The notes under the pieces are model-generated. The model was given only the letters and a program-made list of their open reading frames with translations. It was not told the DNA's origin and did no database searches. Shown piece by piece: positions 1-10,146 of a stretch of 64,000 bases of DNA (position 1 is its first letter; each line of letters begins with the position of its first letter). Origin of the DNA: Aulostomus chinensis (lineage: Eukaryota > Chordata > Actinopteri > Syngnathiformes > Aulostomidae). The stretch is taken from NCBI GenBank assembly GCA_037954235.1, contig JBBMOA010000005.1:1691501-1755500 (forward strand). Direction: 5' to 3'. Made by a program: the position numbers and the translations under genes.

Positions 1-78
1 TCCCTGCATGGAGAGACCGTCCCTTCTCCTTCTCTGTGTCCACAAAGCCACGGCGGTGGAACCAAAGGTCTCCAATGT

Positions 79-342
79 GCAGGGTCCTTGACAAAGTGGG
101 GCTTCATGGTGGTGGACTGATGGCTCTACCTGCTGCTACAACACAGGCTTGGGATTTCTCCTCTGGAGCACACAAGGTTGAGGTGGGTTTTCTAGCCCAG
201 CCTGGAAGGCTCTCACACACTCGCCAGAATTCAGTTTCTTTGATGTGTCCTGAGATCAAAGACAGAATTCTAGGATCAAATACACTGGGAAAGCCCCCTG
301 ATGACATCATCAGGAATCTGACTTGGATCTGGTCCTCACCTG
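79..342 (-). other. Captured 5' end of a zdhhc21-like gene (left arm)
   Basis: These 264 bases match 54102-54365 with only a few substitutions. On the minus strand they hold the first nine or ten codons of the zdhhc21-like exon 1 (MKPHFVKDP, ATG at 107) and the sequence upstream of it. The match ends within the exon at codon 10, where Tc1-like sequence takes over. At the upstream end it stops exactly at a CAG|GTGAGG candidate splice donor. Beyond that point the arm continues as Tc1-like transposase, whereas the gene copy continues as LINE-like sequence. A gene fragment carried inside a transposon-derived composite is the simplest reading. Confidence 0.8.
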
Positions 343-488
343 AGCCGGTTTCGTTGCAGCTCCTGGTTTTTGCGACTGCACTCGTGGACACGTTCAAAGA
401 TTTCTCAGTTTTCCACAGCGCCTGACCTTCAGGTCTGAGAGGACTGATGGACGGTGGTTCCTCTCTACTGAGCTGCTGGTTCCTGCCA
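340..488 (-). pseudogene. Tc1-like transposase N-terminal fragment (left arm)
   Basis: Read on the minus strand from an ATG at 488, the fragment begins MAGTSSS and, after an in-frame stop and a frameshift, continues NVSTSAVAKT and NETGSGED. This is the paired helix-turn-helix, DNA-binding start of fish Tc1-like transposases, with one turn ending in a SAVAKT motif. Only about 50 residues remain. The catalytic DDE domain is absent because the sequence switches at 342 to a piece of a different gene. On the other side, up to about 860, lie transposon end-like sequences related to salmonid-type Tc1 ends. The fragment is not functional. Confidence 0.8.
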
Positions 489-1032
489 TGACATGAATTC
501 TACCAGTTGGTAAAGGGAGCTGTCAGCTGGGGACAAACCTGACTTCTGCTCAGCTCCACTGATGCTCCACCCCAGGAAGAAGGTAGGAAGTTCCACCAAG
601 GAACCTGACAAGGTGAACCTGAGAGGGGAACCTTTTCAGGTGATGACATCATGAAGCTCCCTGAGAGAAGGACGAGCAGAGGGAGGCCACTTTGAGGAGC
701 TAGAATATCAAACCTGTTCCAGTTCTTAACAATTCTTGGCTCTACTCCATGACTCCATGTATCTTGTTTGATATATTTGATGTCTTCAGTATGAATCTCC
801 AAAGTAGAAGGTAGTCCAAATAAAGGACACCACTGAAGAAGAGGGTGTCCTCACTTCTGAGCGGTAGTGAGTGGCTGCTCTGTCCATGTCCTGTTTTTAA
901 AGTACTATTTATTTAGTGGCTTTAGGGGCAGACAACAAAAACAGCATCCCATTTTTAAAGTGTTGCATCGTGAGGTGTAGAGGTCCCAGGTGGAGGGAGG
1001 ACTGCTACCCACAGTTCTCTGTGCTGCCTTGA

Positions 1033-1049
1033 CCCCCCCCCCCCCCCCC
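1033..1049. repeat. Poly-C run of 17 bases
   Basis: This is an uninterrupted run of C. Its mirror in the right arm (31519-31535) is a run of 17 G. A second run in the arm, of G at 2656-2670, is 15 bases long and its mirror at 29896-29911 is 16. Such runs change length quickly, so the small difference supports a recent duplication. Confidence 0.9.
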
Positions 1050-1185
1050 GCTGAGCCTTCTGTTCAGCAGCCTGTAGCTGCCGTGCCACACGGTGCTGAG
1101 GCCCTGCCTCAGTTGTAGAGAGCAACACTCCAAGAGCCAGGATCCAAAAGGGTAACAGCTCACCTTCACTATCTTTGTCCAACAG

Positions 1186-1248
1186 AACCCCCACCAGCTT
1201 CGGGTGGTGGACCAGGCCCCCAGCTCTGGCTGTGATGGAGTTCTGTGG
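1186..1248 (+). pseudogene. GCK-IV kinase exon scrap in left arm
   Basis: An acceptor-like CAG precedes sequence that aligns with the kinase exon coding for the hinge-region motif LWLVMEFCG. One G is missing between CTCTGGCT and GTGATGGAG, so the frame breaks there. The same deletion is present in the copies at 8.2 and 8.7 kb. Here the match ends just after TTCTGTGG. Upstream (1108-1185) the sequence is also shared with 8610-8687, so the exon scrap moved together with its flanking intron. Confidence 0.65.
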
Positions 1249-1785
1249 CCCTGATGGTGTCCACTTGTTTCCAGGCCAGACCAGGCTACCAGGAGACATG
1301 TGTGGAAACAGGGAAAGGGTGGTCCACCACCCATTCTCCTAACCCAAACCCAACCCCCACTGAGGAAGCAGCGTGTGATCCCAACCCACTTAACGGCCGC
1401 ACCTTTGCACCTCCCTGCTGGATTTGTAGGCATGGCTTGTGACCAGGACATGGATGAATCCTGAGGGTTCCTTCCAGTGTCACTGCAGGCAGCATTGCAG
1501 AAACACATCAAAACAGGATTACAGTTCAATAGCAGGGATTTTCAGGGAGTTCAAGGTGCTGGGGAGAAGTGGGGTCCCAAGAACTGAAGGACTGTGCACC
1601 CCCTTTCTCCTCCTCAGACAGGTCTTTGCCCTCCTCCCCAACCAATTTTGTTGGGTTTTTCTTTTGATCTTTTGTTGTGAAAGTGCCTTTAGTCGTTTGT
1701 TTTATTGATCCTTTCATTTAAAAGCACTTTTAGTTGTTTGTTTTGAACTAATGAGCACATTTTTACTCCTAATTTCTAATATCAT

Positions 1786-2140
1786 GTTGAATTGGTGATG
1801 TAACTGTTTAATGTGTGTTTTTAATATTGACAAATGTTCATGTACTCAAATAAATGTTCTTCCTTCATTTCACTACGTTCTCTGTCCTCTTTGATCCTCC
1901 TAATGACTCACTGATTTATCCTTCTATGGTTCTGGTTCTATCAGTTCTAAAATACAGTCTCCAACAGACAGAACCAGAGACCTGCGTGTGCTCCAGAGTC
2001 CCTCTGCTTCTCCAGCTCCCAGGTTCTCCACCTTCTTTTCTCAGGCTGCTTGTCATTGCCTGGACCAAGACCCAGGATCTCCATGAGGTGCAGACACCAT
2101 GCTGGTGGTTCAGCTGGGGAACCCTCCTTTCCCCCTATGA
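1786..2140 (+). repeat. Dispersed repeat R1, copy 1
   Basis: This family contains an AATAAA signal followed by TGTTCTTCCTTCATTT and, further on, TGCTTCTCCAGCTC and GCTTGTCATTGCCTGGACC. Copies or parts of it lie at 7465-7610, 9787-10146 (reversed), 30428-30782 (right arm, reversed) and 56955-57100. A frame of about 109 residues crosses it, but it has no recognisable domain, and equally long frames occur on the opposite strand. I treat it as a repeat, possibly derived from an old 3' untranslated region, and not as a gene. Confidence 0.75.
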
Positions 2141-2850
2141 CACTCATCAAACTGCCTTCAATCCTGTCAACAAACTCTCTTAGAAAGTGATGTTCTCTTT
2201 TTTCAAGATGGTGTTTCTTGACCAGCACCTTTTCAAGTCTCTGAAAGTGGTGGGAACTCACTGACAGGTGCATCAAGAAAGGATCCTCTCACCACATGGC
2301 AACGCGCTTTCCCCTGAAATGGAGGTCCCATGAAGGACTTTAGGTAGGAATGATGTGGTGTGGTGGAAGGTGAGAACTGGGATGCTGCATGTAAAAGGTA
2401 CTCCTGAGGCTGGAGGTGTCACCCTTAACACTGGAGGGCCTCTTGCCACAGTTGGGGGAGCTGGGAAAGTTTCCGGAGGTCCACATTTACAGGGAATGAA
2501 CAGGGGTGCTAACGTTGCTGCAGGAACACCTCATTCCAGCCGTAGTGAACGGGCTCCAGTGTGGCAAATGTTGACCGCTCTTAGTTGGTGACAGCAGCTG
2601 ATTATTGCTGGAAAGGTGAGCTTGGAAGCTTTCCTCTGATGGTGACAGGTTTGATGGGGGGGGGGGGGGGTGACCAACTGTGTCAGGTGAGAGATGAACC
2701 CCCCAGAGCGGTCAGGTTTTGTGTCATGTTAGATTAATTTGAACCAGGATTGCCTTCTCTGACTCTGTCATTGTCAAACAATGCACGGCCTCCCATCAAC
2801 TTCATAAAAACCCATGAATGGGTATTTTAATGTGTGTCAGTATGTGTTTT

Positions 2851-2863
2851 ACACACACACACA

Positions 2864-2904
<41 letters not shown>

Positions 2905-2908
2905 ACAC
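2851..2908. repeat. (CA)n microsatellite in left arm
   Basis: The tract is an imperfect CA dinucleotide run with scattered TCAC interruptions. The right-arm counterpart (about 29651-29715, TG) has a different pattern of interruptions and is about six bases longer. Confidence 0.95.
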
Positions 2909-2951
2909 GTGAAGGACAGGTACCGTTTCTGGTCTCAGCTCCCTAAGATTC

Positions 2952-3040
2952 CATGTGACTCACCCCTTCATAAAGGTGAAGTCTTATTTCACAAAAACTG
3001 CGGGGGAGCCTTCCAGTTCTGAGGTTAGCACCCCAATATC
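2952..3040 (+). other. Exon-like fragment shared with 12.5-12.7 kb
   Basis: Here the plus strand reads HVTHPFIKV, then YFTKT and EVSTP. The minus strand of 12474-12703 reads HVTDPFIKV, YFTKTRGGP and GASTS in the same order. Conservation of protein sequence in one shared frame suggests a real but unidentified coding exon that was copied to both places. The right arm carries the mirror at about 29525-29610. Confidence 0.45.
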
Positions 3041-3216
3041 GGAAAAAAAGTGAAACACTGAAGACAAATCTCAAGAAGAACCTTTGTCCCTTCCCTCCCC
3101 AGACGGCAATGTCACGTCCATGCCCTAGCGGTGTTCTTGGTTGGCCTTGTGTCTGTCTTGTCTCCTGGCTCCCGCTTTTATATTGAAATTGAACTCTGCC
3201 CTCATTTCTGGTAACT

Positions 3217-5038
3217 TCCCTTCCCCTTGGTGTGTTTCCCACCAGGCCAGAAAACGGACCGAGTACCGTTTTCTTCATCTTCAAACGTTCTCGTCAAAGA
3301 AATCTTCATGTGTAAATGTACATTTTGGTGTATTGTTTGTTTGTTTTCTTTTTTAATCTGTTCCCCTCTTTGCTTTGGAATGTGATACAGCCTGTCAACC
3401 ATTTGTTTGTTAAATAGACAAAACTAAAGAAGCAAATGAAACATTTCGCTGATTAGTTGTGAGCCTTTTTTTTGTATCACAAACTTTAATTTGTAAATTT
3501 GTGGAAAAAGGCAAAGAAAGCAGGAGTGACCCTCCACATTAGGAGGGACTGACAAAGACTTGTACCTATGATAACCCAGCCTGTCATTTGGAAAAGAGAT
3601 TCTATGCCTTGACTGAACTGGGAGGCTAACAAAGCCTGAGGAAAGCTAAAAACAATCCAAAACGTTGCACGCTGAGACTGATGTCATTACGGCTATGAGG
3701 GGCCCTAACCCTATGTTCAGCACCTGAACAAAGTACTTGCATGCTCTTCAGTGAAGTATTTTTGAGTAATTCTCTAGAATAGTACTCTCAAGTACTATGA
3801 CTGGGGTGGCAGTATTTCAGTTTGTTTTATTTAGTACTCATTCCACCTCTCCTTTGCCACCAATACTTGTTGTGGTCTGCATGTCCAGCGAGTGAGAGAT
3901 TGTGTCAAACGTGGTGTTTTAGGGCTCCTGATCTGTGTCCTCCATGTGACTGAACCTTCATAACTCTTTGTGGCCTCGCTAAAACCACCAGAAACCCTAA
4001 CCATCTTTGGGTGGTGGACCAAGCCCCCAGGAAGGACTGTGCATTCCTGCTCCCCACTTTTGTGGAGGGCAGGCCATAATTCTAAACCTAGCCCTTACGG
4101 TTCCAAAGTGCACCACTTTTGCTGGGGTGGTAGTCTTACCTTATACCTCCACTGATTTTATGTGTTCAAAGAATATATGCCACTTTATCTTAATCACTAA
4201 TGTTGTGATAGAGTGAGAATTGAGCTGTCGTGTTTAAAATGGAGCTGCCTAAGGCCACAAGGACCAGGTCATATTTAAAGGCTATTAAGTCGACTTTTTT
4301 GAAACCCCACCACCTTCAGGCTTCATGCAGGATATCTTAGTAACCCATGCGAAATGGGAGACGAGAAAGCACTTAGGTGGGAGGGGACACTTACCTTAAA
4401 ACCCTGAACCTTCACCCTGAGCAGCACCGATAGAGTGGACGCCTGTCCGGATGGAGGGCAAACCTTTCACTTGATTTGTTTCACTGCTCGTGGAATTTAA
4501 AGTTGGCATCACTCAGGCTAGGAAGCTCCTACACACACCTGCTTGCTACCATCGGAAAGCCCGTACACACATTTGGGGAGGGTAGCCAGCGTCTCGGGAC
4601 TCTGCCCCCTACAGGTTGTATGTACACAAAAGTTACTGAACAGTTTAGCCTCAAAGAGACGGTGACCTAAAAGACATGCATATCAAAACAGGTACATGGA
4701 GAAGGGGCTGTTAGCTCGGGTGCTTGGAGGCCACTTTTGTTCCTTTGCACCCAGCCTGAGGAAGACACAAATTGTGTCGAAACGTCGCACGGGCACATGT
4801 TGACGTTTTTGATTTCGTTCATACCGAACCCCTAGCCCTAACCGCTCTCCATGCACCTCAGACAGGCAGGGAGTCAAAGTGTCTCTGAACAGTGACACAA
4901 GCAGGTGGAGAGGGAGGCGCTGAAGAGAAGAAAAGAACAGGCAGAGTTTCACATAAGCCATTTCAGCCCATCGGACCACTGGGCTCCGACAGGTAGGCCG
5001 ACCCTCTACCTGTCCAGGTGGTTGATTTAGTGGACTGG
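3217..5038. other. No gene recognised
   Basis: No coherent coding sequence is visible here. The only recognisable piece is a short match at about 4005-4035 to GGGTGGTGGACCAAGCCCCC, which recurs at 56382-56402 and, inverted, near 18965-18985. It resembles the rearranged front of the kinase exon scrap. Confidence 0.5.
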
Positions 5039-5257
5039 ATGTCTTTGGACCTGAACAGCTAGGCATCTGACAGCAATGAGTAAGACTTTGGGGTAAACTC
5101 TGAAGAAGAGGAAGATGAGGATGATGGAGAGAAGAGGAAGATCAGGGTGACATTGACAACTACGATGACGGCGTGGCCAGCAACGTGGAGAAACAGGATG
5201 CCGACACCTTTGACCCAGAGGAGTACCAGTTCACTTGTCTGACATATAAAGGATCTG
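5039..5257 (+). pseudogene. arih2: arih2 first coding exon, degenerate
   Basis: ARIH2 (TRIAD1) is a RING-between-RING E3 ubiquitin ligase that works with neddylated cullins. This fragment matches its N-terminus before any RING domain. It begins MSLDLNS at an ATG at 5039, continues ASDSNE and an acidic run, then after a frameshift reads DDGVASNVEK, DADTFDPEEY and QFTCLTYK. There are in-frame stops at 5060 (TAG where the family has Gln) and 5081 (TAA where it has Glu), and the frame shifts between about 5085 and 5149. A GT donor at 5258 sits where the exon would end. No RING exons follow, because LINE-derived sequence begins directly at the donor. The gene name rests on a long, distinctive match and is secure; the fragment is dead. 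Confidence 0.88.
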
Positions 5258-5259
5258 GT

Positions 5260-5495
5260 GAGGACGCCTCCCTCGGTAGGGGTTCCAGGCACGTCCAACA
5301 GGGAGGAGGCCTCGGGGCCGACCCAGGACCCTGGAGGGATTATATATCTCAGCTGGCCTGGGAACGCCTCGGGATTCCCCCGGAAGAGCTGGTGGACGTG
5401 GCTGGGAGAGGACAGTCTGGGCCTCCTTGCTGAGGCTGCTGCCCCCCCGACCCAGACCAACCGGATCAGAGGAGGACGATGAAGATGATGAAATG
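5260..5495 (+). mobile_element. LINE ORF2 C-terminal tail
   Basis: The translation contains DYISQLAWERLGIPPEEL followed by a Gly-rich end and two stops. This is the characteristic last segment of a fish non-LTR retrotransposon ORF2. The DNA then ends in ATGAAGATGATGAAATG-type short repeats, as LINE tails do. It is 5'-truncated. I am confident of the class but not of the family. It lies directly behind the arih2 exon remnant in the same orientation. Confidence 0.75.
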
Positions 5496-7083
5496 AAATG
5501 AAATCCCTCTTTTTCCTTTTTTTATTTTTTAACCCTTTAAATAATAAATGAAATGAAAGACACTTGTTTTGACTAATATATTCATCTGAAATTATGTTTT
5601 ACGATTGATAATAATAATTATTATTTATTATTATTTTAATAATTACATCAGAGGTTAGTGGTTAGGGTTAGGGTTCGGTGAATGAGCAAAAAACCCTCCC
5701 CTCAATGGGAAGGGAGGTGCACGGTCCATCCACTTGTCAGACCACCATACCACCAGTCCCCTTGAGGTGGATGTGCACGGCAGCACTGGCCATAGTGCAC
5801 TACCATCCACGGGTCATCATCCTTGGAGTTCCCCATTGCTGGGTTCTGTTTTTAGTGTATCGGGGTAGCCTTTGTCATGTATTTAATGAATTTTTAAGGG
5901 TCCTATATTATTTATTATTCATTATGAAAATATGAAATCAAATGAAATGGAAATAATGTTTTAAATTGTTTATGAAAAATCAAATCAAATTATTTTTAAA
6001 TCAAATTGCTTTGAAATAAAAAACCAAAAAGTGTGCCAAAAGGCAGCGTTTCAACCCTGGGAAGAATCTTCATCAGGCCTGGCCCACAACAGCCAAGCAC
6101 AACCCAGTGCTCTCCAGTGCTAATAAACAGGTGTGTAGTTTCCAGTGTCAAAGCAAGAAAGAGCCTCTCCTGCCCCTCCCTCTACTTCTACCCTCTGTAT
6201 TTTCTCTACAGAAAAAACCATGGAGATGCTCTCTGCTACTTTGGCATTATGCCATGCTAATGAGCCTCCAAGAAGCTCAGCATCATCCTGGTCTTTCCGT
6301 CAGCAGGAAGCCTCAGAGCGATAGAAAGAGTCAAGACCATACAACCTTCAATGCCTCTGACAGAAAGAGGCTGTTGGTCATCCACTGTGTTGCCACTGCA
6401 GTGAGCCTGCTGTCATTCGGTTGGCATTCTTAAAGACGACATGTATTCCATGGTAGGCTTTCTTTAGAATGAGTGGTCAGTGGGTAATTATTGTTTCTTT
6501 TGGGGTGGTAGAAAACTTCAACATTTCAGAAGCATCCCACAGGAATGTGGAAAAATTGTGTGGGCCTGCTGTGCCCAACTGGAAGGGCGGAACCCTGAGA
6601 CACAACCCAAATCAATCCAACTTTCTATGTCCCCTCATTCAGACCCTCTTAAATTGAATTTATATTTCTATTACTATTCCCATGAAATCATCTTATAATC
6701 ATACTGCCTTTCCCTGACAGGTACAGAGATTGTCTTCCTGAGGAGTGACTCTGTGGCAACTGTGACGGCCTGCATCACAAAAAGCAGCCCCTCCACAACA
6801 GGGAATCCATCACTGATGGTTCTTTAAAGCTATTCCTCCAAGTACCCACATCATGAAAAACAACCATGGTTATTGCACCCACGAGCAAGGTATGTCTTGA
6901 CCCAAGTCTTAATTTTTCTTCATATGTATCTCTGGCTTGTGACAAATAATAGCAGGGAGTGGTTCCTTTTTTTGGTCAGCATGCATTTTTCCAGCTGTGA
7001 GGGCACCATGCTGTTCTTATCAGGGCAAAAATACCGCCACATCACCGGGGAAACCAGTGATTTTAATGACTATCAATGGTGAG
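5496..7083. other. AT-rich stretch without recognisable genes
   Basis: This stretch has AT-rich low-complexity parts at about 5510-5650 and 5880-6020 and two and a half TTAGGG-like repeats at 5661-5678. The motif GTTTCAACCCT...CTTCATCAGG near 6050 resembles short tails seen on fish retroelements. I see no protein-coding gene. Confidence 0.5.
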
Positions 7084-7467
7084 GACAATTCACTACACCA
7101 CACAGACCACGCCGATGCAGTATGCAGCAAGAAGGTTCCGGGTGGGAGTCCCGGCTCGAGTGCAGGATCTTTCTGGGTGAGTCTCCATGTCCTCGCTGTT
7201 CCTGTGTGGGTTCTCTCTGGTTCTCCAGCTTCCTCCACAGTCCAAAGACGTCAAGAGGGGACGAGGCTGATTGATTCTCTAAATTGACCGTAGGTGTGAA
7301 TGTGAGTGTGAATGGTTGTTCGTCTCTGTATGTTGGCCCTGCGATGGACTGGTGACCTGTCCAGGGTGAACCCCGCCTCTCGCCTGTAGACGCTGAGATA
7401 GGCTCCACCCCCCGCAACTCTGAATAGAAAGGAATAAGCGGAAGACAATGGATGAATGAATGAATGT
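7084..7467 (+). mobile_element. tRNA-derived SINE with LINE-like tail, plus orientation
   Basis: A polymerase III B-box-like segment (GGTTCCGGGTGGGAGTCCC) at about 7136 opens the element. It is followed by the conserved fish repeat body CCTGTGTGGGTTCTCTC, GTGTGAATGTGAGTGTGAAT, GGACTGGTGACCTGTCCAGG and a tail of ATGGATGAATGAATG. This layout is standard for a fish tRNA-derived SINE with a LINE-type 3' end. Confidence 0.75.
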
Positions 7468-7621
7468 TACGTTGGTGATGTCACTGTGAAATCCAGGTTT
7501 TGATATCAATGTTGTTTTTCTCCTTTTCAATGTTGACTTAAATAAATGTTCTTCCTTCATTTAACTACATATTCTTGCTTTTTTATCCCTCTTAATTATT
7601 CATTCAATTTATCCTTCTGTT

Positions 7622-7900
7622 TCCATCCATCCATTTTCTTCCACTTATTCCTGTTAAGGGGGGTGGAGCCTGTCCCAGTGACTGTCAGGCAAGAGGCGGG
7701 GTTCACCCTGGACAGGTCGCCAGTCCATGGCAGGGCCAACATATCGAGACAGACGACCATTCACAATCTCAGTCGTACCTACGGTCAATCTAGACTGTCA
7801 GTCAGCCTCGTCGCCTCTTGATGTCTCTGGACCGTGGGAGGAGGGAGAGAACCCACACAGGGAGAACATGCAGACTCCATCCAGAAAGGCCCGCAGAACC
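7622..7900 (-). mobile_element. Same SINE family, minus orientation
   Basis: This copy runs from CCATCCATCCATTTTCTTCC (the reversed tail) through ACCCTGGACAGGTCGCCAGT to AACCCACACAGGGAGAACAT. It is the same body as 7084-7467 but inverted. The two copies face each other tail to tail across about 150 bases that carry an R1 fragment. Confidence 0.75.
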
Positions 7901-8035
7901 TAGTGTTGGTTGGTGCTAGTGGCTCATGTTGCTTTGGATGAGAGGAGACGAAGGAAAAGCTCAACGTGGGGGAAGGTGGAGGTGAGACTGGCACGGGAGA
8001 GCAAGGAAGAAGAAGCTGGGACGAGACTTGGCTCC

Positions 8036-8292
8036 ATTGGTGGAAATGGCACCTATGGACAAGTCTACAAGAGACAACATGTCAAGGCTGGACAGCAGGC
8101 TACCACCAGGGTCCTGGACGTCACGGAGGATGAAGAGGAGGAAATTAAACTGGAGGTTAGCATGAAGAAGAATCCCAGCACAGAAACATGGCCACCTACT
8201 AGGGTGCTTCCAGTAAGAGGAGGCCTCTGGACATGAAGACCAGCTCTGGCTGTGATGGAGTTCTGTGGAGCTGCTGACCTCACACTCCTGGT
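8036..8292 (+). pseudogene. GCK-IV (MAP4K4/MINK1/TNIK-like) kinase N-lobe pseudogene
   Basis: The translation holds the glycine loop GGNGTYGQVYK, then VLDVTEDEEEEIKLEVSMKK, as in germinal-centre kinases of group IV (MAP4K4, MINK1, TNIK), which act upstream of JNK signalling. The invariant lysine of the VAIK motif is Arg (codon at 8108). After 8170 the frame is lost, but the DNA still follows the parent: codons for ATY, then a stop, GAF, and GHEDQLWL before a one-base deletion and MEFCGAADLTLL. The match ends at about 8292. Several parent exons appear to be joined without introns, which favours a retrocopy. It cannot encode an active kinase. Confidence 0.82.
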
Positions 8293-8687
8293 GAGGACCT
8301 TTCTTTCCTGCCCCTCTCTTTCTTTCTCTATTCAAGAAGACTCGGCCTGTCGTGTGTGTTTATATTTAATCGTGCATTTTATTAAAAAATGCTAAGTTTT
8401 TACATTTTAAGAGCTCCTCAAAAGAGAAGACGTAAAAGATGGAGCTTTGTAGTTTTCAGTCCAGGCTTTCTTTGATAGCGATGGGTGGACGGTGGTGCGC
8501 TACAGGCGGCGGCGTTGCTCTCATCCAGCGACTGAGCCGCCCGTCCCTGAAAGATGAGGGAAATCTCCCCCAGGTGCTGCTCCACCAATGTCACCAAAAC
8601 AACCCCACCTCAGGTGTAGAGAGCAACACTCCAAGAGCCAGGATCCAAAAGGGTAACAGCTCAACTTGAACTATCCTTGTCCAGCAG

Positions 8688-8841
8688 AACACCCGCCACC
8701 TTGGGGTGGTGGACCAGGCCCCCAGCTCTGGCTGTGATGGAGTTCTGTGGAGCTGCTGACCTCACACTCCTGCTGAAGAACACTAAGAGGAAACAGCTGA
8801 AGGAAGAATGGATGGCCTACATCTCCAGAGAGGTACTCAGA
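8688..8841 (+). pseudogene. GCK-IV kinase exon fragment
   Basis: An acceptor-like CAG at 8685-8687 precedes sequence matching the next part of the kinase. After the one-base deletion it reads AVMEFCGAADLTLLLKNTK and KEEWMAYISREVLR, covering the hinge and the start of the C-lobe. The match stops where the catalytic-loop exon (HRDIK) should begin. The piece overlaps the end of the copy at 8036-8292 for about 45 bases but extends further, so two separate copies are present. The flank at 8610-8687 is shared with the inverted-repeat arms. It is closest to MINK1 in my reading, but the paralogue cannot be fixed. Confidence 0.8.
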
Positions 8842-9786
8842 GTTTTTGAGGACTTTCTCCTCCAGGAGGGGGGCCTGTGCCCTCCTCCCCACAACACCAC
8901 GGATGGAACGTAAGCACCGTTCACGGAAAACCACCATCCTGAGGCAGGCACTTAAATGAGTAGCGTTTGCCTCCTGCTAGGGAGGACAGCTTATCTTGCT
9001 AGCGTTACGTTAGCTAGCAGCTAGGTTAGAAAGGTAGTATTCTTGTGTGGAGTGGAGGAGCATGGGTAATGCATTCCTACCCATGACCAGCAGAACATGT
9101 ATGTGACCCATGTATTTTAGAGCAGCCAATAGTTCCCCACCTCCTAGACACGTGTGTTATTTCAAGTGGGTGTCTCATGAAAGTGTGGTTGAACGGTCAG
9201 ATGGCTGATGCTGAGTCAGCATTCCTAAAGAGGCCAAGGCCGTTTGTAGCCTGCTGCACCACACTTTAGTGAGACGGATCAAAGTTTGTGTCCAGAACAA
9301 CTTGACATTGGGCCGCTCATCTAGACAACCAGTCCAGTGAAGTCCTGCTGTCAGGTGACCTGGGGGTCATTAGCATGTGTGTTAGCTGAGAGGAGAGGCA
9401 GCCAGAGGCTGACACACACAGCTGCTCCCTCTACATGAAGAGAAAAGGGCCAGTTGGAATCAAAGCAGTGTAGGACTTTGGCATGAACTCCATCTGAAAA
9501 CACTACTTGTCACCTCCTGGATTTGAATGTGCTTTGTCTCATTGTTCTGGCGCTGCTCGCTCATGTTGGTCGTCTTTGTGTGATGCAGGTGAAACTGGAT
9601 TTTACCAAGACGCTAGAGGAAGGAGCAGACGTGACGCCAGCAGCACGTCAGCCTCCGTGACGCCGGACGCGCGTGATAACGAATGATTTCATCAGCTGAA
9701 GGCAATAAACTTCATCTGAAACAAATCTCACAACATGTCTCTCTCTGTCTGTCTTATTGTGAGAATCTGAGTCTCACGTCCCACGG
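8842..9786. other. No gene; two blocks shared with 57.4-57.6 kb
   Basis: I see no coding sequence. Read on the minus strand, 9770-9815 (containing GGGACGTGAGACTCAGA) and 9380-9500 (containing AGATGGAGTTCATGCC) reappear in the same order at 57416-57470 and 57510-57620. The second locus lacks the roughly 270 bases between the blocks. This is another dispersed duplicate of unknown origin, next to an R1 copy in both places. Confidence 0.5.
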
Positions 9787-10146
9787 TTGGTGAAGTCTCC
9801 AGATATCAGGATACCAGCAGTCCAGGGAAAGGTCTGGGGCCATGCTAGCTTCCCCAGCATGGGGGCCGAAAGGAGGGTTCCCCAGCTGAACCACCAGCAT
9901 GGTGTCTGCACCTCATGGAGATCCTGGGTCCTGGTCCAGGCAATGACAAGCAGCCTGAGAAAAGAAGGTGGAGAACCTGGGAGCTGGAGAAGCAGAGGGA
10001 CTCTGGAGCACACGCAGGTCTCTGGTTCTGTCTGTTGGAGACTGTATTTTAGAACTGATGGAACCAGAACCATAGAAGGATAAATCAGTGAGTCATTAGG
10101 AGGATCAAAGAAGACAGAGAACGTAGTGAAATGAAGGAAGAACATT
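9787..10146 (-). repeat. Dispersed repeat R1, reversed copy
   Basis: The sequence is the reverse complement of 1854-2140 with small changes, including the CCAGGACCCAGGATCTCCAT segment and the closing TTCTTCCTTCATTT. Its end at 10146 abuts AT-rich sequence with no match to the arms. Confidence 0.8.

Larger units (their letters stand above)
1..3216. repeat. Left arm of a long inverted repeat
   Basis: This stretch is the near-identical reverse complement of 29344-32567. Paired coordinates add up to 32568 across the first 2.2 kb and drift to about 32560 at the inner end because of small indels in the G run and CA repeat. Similarity stops sharply at the inner end, just after the shared motif ATTTCTGGTAACT. 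The outer end is cut by the window edge, so the true arm is longer. Differences are mostly single bases, which suggests a recent duplication or ongoing gene conversion. The arm is a mosaic of Tc1-like, captured-gene, kinase-exon and dispersed-repeat pieces, listed separately. Confidence 0.95.

Noticed and set aside
36..425. 129-residue frame present identically in both arms
   Set aside because: It runs antisense to a Tc1-like transposase fragment and a zdhhc21-like exon, both of which explain the sequence better.
8439..8669. Frame with DSDGWTVVRYRRRR-like reading in the 8.4-kb region
   Set aside because: The basic run looks suggestive, but I could not connect it to a family, and the frame quickly enters the shared kinase-exon flank. 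It was left unannotated.
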